Shown piece after piece: positions 1 to 5,376 of a DNA stretch of 7,027 nt. The DNA comes from Lautropia sp. (GTDB taxonomy: Bacteria; Pseudomonadota; Gammaproteobacteria; Burkholderiales; Burkholderiaceae_E), in assembly GCA_013813615.1 (NCBI GenBank), contig JACCRJ010000424.1, positions 1 through 7,027 on the forward strand. Direction: 5' to 3'. The position numbers were made by a program, and so were the translations under genes. A model generated the notes under the pieces. It made no database searches and was not told the DNA's origin. It worked only from the letters and a program-made list of their open reading frames with translations. Position 1 is the stretch's first letter. Every line of letters starts with the position of its first letter.

Positions 1-266
1 CCCGTGCGCCGGCTGTATGGAAGCTGCAGGCACGGCGCCGCCTTGTCAGCGAGAACCGGGTGACGCAGCGGGTGGAATGGGCGATCGAATTGTCCCGGCC
101 CAACGGTTCTTCGGCTGGCCGCAACCTCTATAGCAGCGTGATACCGGCACACGCCTCCCCCGACACCCAGCGGGCACTGGCGCTGGCAGCCGCCAGCATC
201 AACGCCGACCTGGTGATCGGCTGGCTGAATTCGGAACGCGAGCGCGTCCTTGCCTTGACGCGATGA
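1..266 (+). CDS. C-terminal fragment of an unidentified protein, first visible gene of the adaptor operon
   Basis: The reading frame (codons beginning at base 3) is open from the left edge to the TGA at 264-266, so about 88 C-terminal residues are visible and the true start lies outside. The GTG at base 60 is an internal codon, not a convincing start. The fragment has Arg-rich and amphipathic stretches, a short beta-like segment (VEWAIELS), then a helix ending in DLVIGWLNSERERVLAL. No cysteine, membrane helix or catalytic motif is visible. Its stop overlaps the start of the next gene as ATGA (263-266), so the two are probably co-transcribed and translationally coupled. The helical end with a 'dlv-WL' pattern faintly recalls PqiC-type transport auxiliary lipoproteins, which would suit the context, but this is a weak impression and not an identification. 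Confidence 0.75.
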   Translation, partial: RAPAVWKLQARRRLVSENRVTQRVEWAIELSRPNGSSAGRNLYSSVIPAHASPDTQRALALAAASINADLVIGWLNSERERVLALTR

Positions 267-1042
267 TGGGTGCAGCCTGGTCCCGGCCGTGGGCGCTGGC
301 ATCCGCCGTCGGGATGTCCTGCGTCGTGGCGGGCCTCCTTGCCTCGGCACCCGCGGCGGCGGCTCCGCCGGTCGACGTCGGGATGACGCGGGCGTTGCTG
401 GTGCCCGATCGCGAGACCACGCTGGTGGCGCAGATGGTGGGCGTCGTCCAGAAGCTGGGCAGCGAGATGGGCGGCGCCTTCCGGCAGGGCGCCGTGCTCG
501 TGCGCTTCGACTGCAGCGAACAGCGTGCTCGCCTCGGCATCGCGCAGGCGGAGCTGAATTCGGCGCAGCAGCAGCATCAGGCCAAGCTCCGGCTGCAGGG
601 CCTCAGCGCCGCCGGCGAGGTGGAGGTATCGCTCGCCGCGGCGGCGGTTTCGAGGGCCGGCTCGCAAGTCGACCTTGGAAACGCGCAGCTGGCGCAGTGC
701 ACCGTCGGTGCGCCGTTCGCGGGCAGGGTTTCCAGGCTGCACGTCCGCGAGTACCAGGGGGTCAACATCGGCCAGCCCCTGATGGACATCGTGTCGGCGG
801 GGCCCCTGCGGGTGAAGCTGAACGCGCCGTCGAAGTGGTTGGCCTGGCTAAGGGCCGGAGCGCGGTTCGAACTGCAGGTCGATGAAACCGGCAAGTCCTA
901 CCCTGCGCGCGTGGCTGCGATCAATTCCCGCGTCGATGCCGTCAGCCAGACCATCGAACTCGAAGGAAGGGTTCTGGAGGATCATGCCGAACTGCTGGCA
1001 GGTATGAGCGGCAATGCGCAGTTCGCAGTTCCTTCGCCTTGA
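263..1042 (+). CDS. Short secreted RND-type periplasmic adaptor (membrane fusion protein family)
   Basis: 259 aa. Residues 1-34 form a Sec signal peptide with a hydrophobic core (VGMSCVVAGLLASA) and an Ala-rich cleavage region before APPVD. The mature protein has the adaptor order: first lipoyl half (about 45-85, VVQKLGSEMGGAFRQGAVLVRFDC), a short helical hairpin (about 86-145), second lipoyl half (GAPFAGRV, 149-156, to about 178) and part of a beta-barrel (to about 256). Members of this family bridge an inner-membrane transporter and an outer-membrane channel in the periplasm. At 259 aa it is well below the usual 350-400, with a hairpin of only a few heptads and little or no membrane-proximal domain. 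C84 and C146 lie at the two feet of the hairpin and could form a disulfide. The ATG at 263 overlaps the previous stop; no clear Shine-Dalgarno is seen, which fits coupled translation. An ATG follows directly at 266. The family is clear; the partner pump and substrate are not. Confidence 0.9.
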   Translation: MMGAAWSRPWALASAVGMSCVVAGLLASAPAAAAPPVDVGMTRALLVPDRETTLVAQMVGVVQKLGSEMGGAFRQGAVLVRFDCSEQRARLGIAQAELNSAQQQHQAKLRLQGLSAAGEVEVSLAAAAVSRAGSQVDLGNAQLAQCTVGAPFAGRVSRLHVREYQGVNIGQPLMDIVSAGPLRVKLNAPSKWLAWLRAGARFELQVDETGKSYPARVAAINSRVDAVSQTIELEGRVLEDHAELLAGMSGNAQFAVPSP

Positions 1043-1117
1043 TACAGTAGAGCCAGACGGCGGCCAAGGCGTGGGCCGAGGGGCGGAGTGAGGGGCTGAC
1101 TGAGACGGTGGTTGCCG

Positions 1118-2539
1118 ATGGCGCGGGCTGAGCAGCAGGAACGAACACCGAAGGCAACGGCGAGGGCGTTCGCGTCCGGCATGCGCGCGGGCGACGCGCC
1201 GTGGCAGGCGCTGGCGAGGCTGATGGAGCGGGCCCTGTCGGCGCGATCCCTGCCGGAGATCTGCTTCATCGCCGCCAACGAAACCTGGCAGGTGATGCCT
1301 TTCCGGCAGGCGGTATTCTGGCGCATCAGTTCCCGCGGGCTGCCGAAGCTGCAGACGGTGTCGGGCCTGGCGCGGCTGGCGGAGGACTCGCCCAATACCG
1401 TGTGGCTGAGGCGGCTGGGCCTGCTGCTTCACCGGCGTGCGGCCAGGGAGCCCGCGCCGAAGGCGTCGTTCCTCACCCGGGCCGACATGCCGTCATCCCT
1501 CGCCGGTCAATGGGACGAGTTCATGCCGGCCCTGGTCCATGTGCTGCCCCTGACCGCGCCGCGGGACGGGCGGCTGCTCGGCCTGCTGGCGCTCGCGCTC
1601 GACGAGGCGCCGACCGACCTGCAGCAGGAACTGGCGCAGCGCGCGGTGGCCGCCTACGGCCACGCCTGGCAGGCGCTGGCTCCCCCGTCGACCGCCTCGG
1701 CCCGGCGTCCAGCAAGGCTGCGGCTTGCCGGCTGGCTGCTTGCCGTGCTGGCTGCACTCGCGCTGCTGGTACCGGTGCGGCTCTCGGTGCTCGCGCCGGC
1801 GGAGGTGATAGCGCTCGACGCGCTGGCCGTGACCGCGCCGATGGACGGCGTCGTCAGGAGCTTTGCGGTGCGGCCGAACCAGGCGGTCGCCGGCGGGGCG
1901 CTCCTCTTCACGCTTGACGACACCACGCTGCGGAACCGCCGCGAGGTTGCGCTGAAGCAGCTGCAGGTGGCGCGTGCCGATGCGTTGGCCGCGGCGCAGA
2001 AGGCATTCGCCAGCGATGCAAGCCGTGGCGAACTCGCGGCGCTGAACGGCCGCGTCGCGGAGCGCGAGGCGGAGCTTGCCTGGCTGGACGAGCAGGTCGG
2101 ACGGATCCAGGTCCGCGCACCGGCCGCCGGCGTGGTGGTCTTCGGAGACGTCAATGACTGGATCGGCAAGCCCCTGGTGACCGGCGAGCGCGTCGCCTTG
2201 CTCGGCGATCCCGACGATGCCGGCATTCTGATCTGGTTGCCGGTGGCGGATGCGATCGACATCGAACCGGGTGCGGAAATCCGCTTGTTCCTGCAGGTGG
2301 CGCCGCTCGAGCCCCTGCAGGCAACGCTGTCGCAGACCAGCTACCAGTCGGTGCTGTCGCCCGACGGCATCTCGTCCTACCGGCTGCGCGCACGCTTCGA
2401 AGCGCTCACGCCTGAGCAGCGGCAGCTGGCTCGTATCGGCCTGAAGGGCACGGCCAAGATCTACGGCGAGAAGGCGATGCTCGGCTACTACCTGTTCCGT
2501 CGGCCGCTCGCCGCCCTGCGCGAGTGGACGGGCTGGTGA
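1118..2539 (+). CDS. GAF-like domain fused to HlyD-family membrane adaptor
   Basis: 473 aa from ATG 1118. A TTG at 1112 would add two residues, and an in-frame TGA at 1097-1099 rules out starts further upstream. Residues about 28-185 form a cytoplasmic domain with a degenerate GAF-like pattern (ANETWQVMPFRQAVFWR near 53-69; VLPLTAPRDGRLLGLLAL near 142-159). After a basic linker (ARRPARLR) comes one membrane helix, about 204-220. The periplasmic part has a first lipoyl half (about 226-268, VTAPMDGVVRSFAV), a hairpin of about 55 residues (270-328), a second half (VRAPAAGVVVFGD, about 332-345) and a beta-barrel to about 450, ending in the LFRRPLAALREW tail. The topology suggests an inner-membrane adaptor with a cytoplasmic sensor or docking domain. 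I see no obvious ligand residues in the GAF part, so it may be structural. It follows the short adaptor by 75 bases with only poor ribosome-binding sequence, and overlaps the next gene by GTGA. Substrate and pump partner are unknown. Confidence 0.88.
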   Translation: MARAEQQERTPKATARAFASGMRAGDAPWQALARLMERALSARSLPEICFIAANETWQVMPFRQAVFWRISSRGLPKLQTVSGLARLAEDSPNTVWLRRLGLLLHRRAAREPAPKASFLTRADMPSSLAGQWDEFMPALVHVLPLTAPRDGRLLGLLALALDEAPTDLQQELAQRAVAAYGHAWQALAPPSTASARRPARLRLAGWLLAVLAALALLVPVRLSVLAPAEVIALDALAVTAPMDGVVRSFAVRPNQAVAGGALLFTLDDTTLRNRREVALKQLQVARADALAAAQKAFASDASRGELAALNGRVAEREAELAWLDEQVGRIQVRAPAAGVVVFGDVNDWIGKPLVTGERVALLGDPDDAGILIWLPVADAIDIEPGAEIRLFLQVAPLEPLQATLSQTSYQSVLSPDGISSYRLRARFEALTPEQRQLARIGLKGTAKIYGEKAMLGYYLFRRPLAALREWTGW

Positions 2540-4677
2540 ACGTTTCCGGCGGCGAGCTCGGCCGGTTGCTGCCGCCGCTGCGGGAGGACCTCAAGCTTCA
2601 CGAGGCCGCCGTCAACCGCGATGGGTCGCCTGCCTGGGTGATCCACGATCCGGTGACCAACCGCTTTTTCCGGATCGGCTGGCTTGAGTTCGAGATGCTG
2701 TCGCACTGGCCGCTGCGTGACCCGACGCTGCTGCTGCAGGCGATCGAGCAGCAGGGGCCGCTCGCGGCTAGCGCTGCGGAACTGGGCGTATTCATCGCCT
2801 TCCTGCGCCAGCACCAGTTGCTGCGCGTCAGCACGCCGCAGGGCACGCGCGAACTGGAAAAGATCAGGCTGGCGGCCGCCGGTTCCCGCTGGCAATGGCT
2901 GCTGCACAACTACCTGTTCTTCCGGGTGCCGCTGGTGCGGCCGCAGCGCTTCCTGCAATGGCTGCTGCCCCGCGTCGGCTTCCTCTTCACTGCCGGGTTC
3001 GCTTGCTTCACGGTGTTCTGCACGCTCATTGGTGTGCTCCTCGCGATCCGGCAGTGGGACAGCTTCGTGCACACGTTCCAGGACTTCCTCGGACCGCAGG
3101 GGCTGCTGGGCTTCGCCCTGGCGCTGACGCTCGCCAAGGCGCTCCATGAACTCGGTCATGCGCTGACCGCGACGCGGTATGGCGTGCGGGTCGCGCACAT
3201 GGGGGTGGCCTTCCTGGTCCTGTGGCCGATGCTCTATACCGACACCGCCGAGTCGTGGAAGCTTGCAGATCGACGCCAGCGTTTCGCGATCGCCGCGGCC
3301 GGCATCATCACCGAACTCGGGCTCGCCGGCTTCGCGACCCTCGCCTGGAGCCTCGCCGACGACGGCGCGCTGAGGAGCGCGCTGTTCTTCCTCGCGACCA
3401 CCAGCTGGCTGATCACTCTGGCGATCAACGTCAGCCCCTTCATGCGCTTCGACGGCTACTTCCTGCTCTCCGACGCGCTCGACCTTCCCAATCTTCACCA
3501 GCGGTCGTTCGCGCTCGCGCGGGCCGCCCTGCGCCGCGGGCTGCTGGGGTGGAACGAGCCGGACCCGGAGCCGTTCTCGCCGGCGCTGCGGCGAGGGCTC
3601 GTCGCCTTCGCCTGGGCGACCTGGCTCTACCGCCTCGTGGTCTTCATCGGCATCGCGCTGGCGGTTTATCACTTTTTCTTCAAGGCGCTCGGCGTTTTCC
3701 TGCTGGCGGTGGAGCTGGTGTGGTTCATCGCCCGTCCGGTCTGGTCCGAAGTGCGCACCTGGGCCAGCGGCCGGCGGCGCATGCAGGCTGGCCACGCGAT
3801 GCGGTCGCTACTGGTGCTGCTGGGCCTGTTCGCCCTGCTGGCTGTGCCGTGGCAGACCAGCATCCGGGCAGACGGCTGGCTGCACGCCGAGCGGCAGCAG
3901 CTGGTCTACTCGCCGGTACCGGCCCGGGTGCTGACGGTGTCGCCCGCGGGAAGGGTGAGGCAAGGGCAGGTGCTCGCGATCCTGGATTCGCCGGATGCGC
4001 GCAGCAAAGCGGCGCAGTCGCTGATCGCCGCCCAGGCACTGGCGCTGCAGCTGGACCAGACGGTTGGCCGCGTCGAAGGACTCGAGCGACGCGCGACGAT
4101 TGCCGAGCAACTGGCGCAGCAGCGGGCGGAGGTGCTGGCGCAACGCGCGGAGGTCCAGCGGCTCACGCTTTCGGCAGGCTTTGCCGGCGTGCTGTCGGAC
4201 CTCGACGCGCATGTCGGGCCCGGCGTCTGGGTCAACGCGACCCAGCCGATCGCCATCCTCTACGATCCTGCCGACTGGGTCGTCGATGCGCTGGTCCCGC
4301 AGGAAGCCATTGGCCGGTTCGCAGTCGGCGCCCCGGCGCAGTTTCACCGCCGCGGCCGTTGGGCCGCGCCGGTGGCCGGTGAAGTGATCGCCGTCGATAC
4401 GGCGCGCGCGCAGAGCCTGCCGCATCCGATGCTGGCTGCCGTGCACGGCGGCAGGCTCGCAGCCACCGGCCAGCCGGATGGCTCGCTCGCGCCGCGCGAC
4501 GCGGTCTACCGGGTGCGCATCAGGCTCGCGGCTGCGCCTGGCTCGGTGATGCACGACGAGCGGCAACCCGAGCGGCAAGAGCTTGGCAGCGTGTCCATCG
4601 AGGTCGAGCGGCGCAGCCTGCTGGCGCGCTGGGCAACCGGTGCCGCGGCCCTACTGTTGCGCGAAAGCGGCTTCTGA
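2536..4677 (+). CDS. Site-2 protease (peptidase M50) fused to a HlyD-type adaptor, with PqqD-like N-terminus
   Basis: 713 aa from GTG 2536, chosen because it gives a GTGA overlap with the preceding stop; GTG 2524 in the same frame would add four residues. Numbering is from 2536. Residues about 11-110 resemble a PqqD-like winged-helix domain (LREDLKL; WVIHDPVTNRFFRIGWLEFEML). Several membrane helices follow from about 147 to 402. The M50 zinc site is complete: H204-E205-L-G-H208 and a downstream NxxPxxxxDG motif (N298, P301, D306), so intramembrane proteolysis is plausible. A last membrane helix (about 423-438) leads to a periplasmic adaptor part: lipoyl half (about 455-485, GRVRQGQVLAILDSPDAR), helical hairpin (about 487-545), second half (AGFAGVLSDL, 547-556) and barrel to about 690. 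Such fusions put a protease and an export adaptor in one chain; they may cleave or gate an exported substrate at the inner membrane. Some family members may use the M50 fold without cleavage, but the active-site residues here are all present. Substrate unknown. Confidence 0.9.
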   Translation: MNVSGGELGRLLPPLREDLKLHEAAVNRDGSPAWVIHDPVTNRFFRIGWLEFEMLSHWPLRDPTLLLQAIEQQGPLAASAAELGVFIAFLRQHQLLRVSTPQGTRELEKIRLAAAGSRWQWLLHNYLFFRVPLVRPQRFLQWLLPRVGFLFTAGFACFTVFCTLIGVLLAIRQWDSFVHTFQDFLGPQGLLGFALALTLAKALHELGHALTATRYGVRVAHMGVAFLVLWPMLYTDTAESWKLADRRQRFAIAAAGIITELGLAGFATLAWSLADDGALRSALFFLATTSWLITLAINVSPFMRFDGYFLLSDALDLPNLHQRSFALARAALRRGLLGWNEPDPEPFSPALRRGLVAFAWATWLYRLVVFIGIALAVYHFFFKALGVFLLAVELVWFIARPVWSEVRTWASGRRRMQAGHAMRSLLVLLGLFALLAVPWQTSIRADGWLHAERQQLVYSPVPARVLTVSPAGRVRQGQVLAILDSPDARSKAAQSLIAAQALALQLDQTVGRVEGLERRATIAEQLAQQRAEVLAQRAEVQRLTLSAGFAGVLSDLDAHVGPGVWVNATQPIAILYDPADWVVDALVPQEAIGRFAVGAPAQFHRRGRWAAPVAGEVIAVDTARAQSLPHPMLAAVHGGRLAATGQPDGSLAPRDAVYRVRIRLAAAPGSVMHDERQPERQELGSVSIEVERRSLLARWATGAAALLLRESGF

Positions 4678-4695
4678 TGCGGAAAACCGGAGCGT

Positions 4696-5376
4696 CTATT
4701 TGGTCGTGCGGGGATGCCACCAGTTGGGCTGCACGAACTCGAAGCGCCCCTCGGCATGCAGGCGGTTGGCGAGATTGAGCGATTCGATACCGACCGGGGA
4801 CTCCACCAGCCACATCCGCTCACCGATCTGACGCTGCGGCGTGAGGCCCGCTGCCTGCAGCGCGTCGCGCGCCTGTGCTTCCGGCATTGCCTGCTTCAAC
4901 GCGACGATCACGCCGCCCGGCAGTGCCCGCGGCCGCCCGCTGGCATCCAGGAAGATCGGCGACACCTGCGTTGCGACGGCGGCGGACGCTCCGCCTGCCG
5001 CGGGCGTCGCCTGCTGCAGCATCGGGCCGGATTTCGGATCCGGTTTGCTGATGCGGCTGCTTTCACCGACTTCCCCCGGCTCGGCAGCACGGATCGCCGG
5101 CTGGTCGGTCCCCGGCATGCTGAATTCGGCAACCCGGCTGGTGTCGATCCATAGCGGGCGTTCGGCATCGCCTTCATTGACGACATGCGAGGGACCGGTG
5201 TTCTTGCTCTGGCCGACCTCGGGCTTGTTCAGCACCGTCGCAGCCGCGCCGCTGCCCTCGTGGCTGCGCGGCCGCTGCCCGGCTGCCGATGCCGGCGCTG
5301 CCGCCAGATGGAATGCCACCGCCGCGGCGGCGGCATGGCGGAGCAGGACCACGGCGCGCAGCGTCGACGGGTTCAT
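4696..5376 (-). CDS. Secreted subtilase prodomain-like protein; probable trans-acting chaperone/inhibitor of the upstream S8 protease
   Basis: 226 aa from the ATG at 5376-5374, which overlaps the protease stop as TGATG. A GTG at 5379 is the alternative start, adding one residue and making a GTGA overlap. No Shine-Dalgarno is evident, so translation is probably coupled to the protease. Residues 1-32 are a signal peptide with an Ala-rich core and an ASAA cleavage site. Residues about 33-135 are low-complexity, rich in Gly, Ser, Glu, Pro and Ala, and probably disordered. Residues about 137-223 resemble the prodomain of fervidolysin-type subtilases: LPGGVIVALKQ, a helix (EAQARDALQAAGL), IGERMWLV, a second helix (SLNLANRLHAEGRF) and FEFVQPNWW. 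In cis such domains assist folding and their C-terminus fills the active-site cleft; here the C-terminus NWWHPRTTK would do so from a separate chain. There are no cysteines. By analogy with ORF2, the external chaperone of the Aeromonas sobria protease ASP, the same role is inferred. Confidence 0.82.
   Translation of the reverse strand: MNPSTLRAVVLLRHAAAAAVAFHLAAAPASAAGQRPRSHEGSGAAATVLNKPEVGQSKNTGPSHVVNEGDAERPLWIDTSRVAEFSMPGTDQPAIRAAEPGEVGESSRISKPDPKSGPMLQQATPAAGGASAAVATQVSPIFLDASGRPRALPGGVIVALKQAMPEAQARDALQAAGLTPQRQIGERMWLVESPVGIESLNLANRLHAEGRFEFVQPNWWHPRTTK
5313..5336. repeat. Near-perfect 24-base palindrome inside the signal-peptide codons of the prodomain-like gene
   Basis: The arms ATGCCACCGCCG (5313-5324) and CGGCGGCGGCAT (5325-5336) are complementary at 11 of 12 positions. 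In the minus-strand transcript this lies about 40-63 bases after the start codon and could fold into a strong GC hairpin. It also encodes part of the Ala run of the signal peptide, so GCG/GCC repetition alone may explain it. Function unproven. Confidence 0.4.

Noticed and set aside
311..322. Cys20 in the signal peptide of the short adaptor, considered as a lipobox
   Set aside because: The preceding residues are GMS, with Gly instead of Leu/Val at -3, and a better signal peptidase I site follows the Ala run near residue 34.
1038..1066. TTGATA-like -35 element after the short adaptor gene, considered as a promoter for the GAF-HlyD gene
   Set aside because: No acceptable -10 hexamer lies at the right spacing, so an internal promoter cannot be supported.
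1061..1078. Small hairpin CGGCC-8 nt-GGCCG after the short adaptor gene, considered as a terminator
   Set aside because: Only a 5-bp stem with no following T-run, in GC-rich DNA where such stems arise by chance.
2488..3795. Long minus-strand open frame (435 codons) opposite the M50-HlyD gene
   Set aside because: Its product is rich in Arg, Gln, Glu and Pro with no recognisable domain, and it lies opposite a gene with clear M50 motifs. It is the expected antisense shadow of a high-GC gene.
3222..4382. Plus-strand open frame (386 codons) in another frame of the M50-HlyD gene
   Set aside because: The product is Arg/Ala/Gly-rich low-complexity sequence, typical of an out-of-frame reading of high-GC coding DNA.
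227..5130. Repeated short string CTGAATTCGG near 227, 555 and 5119
   Set aside because: Three scattered copies of ten bases within coding sequence, with no regular spacing or flanking similarity; likely coincidence.
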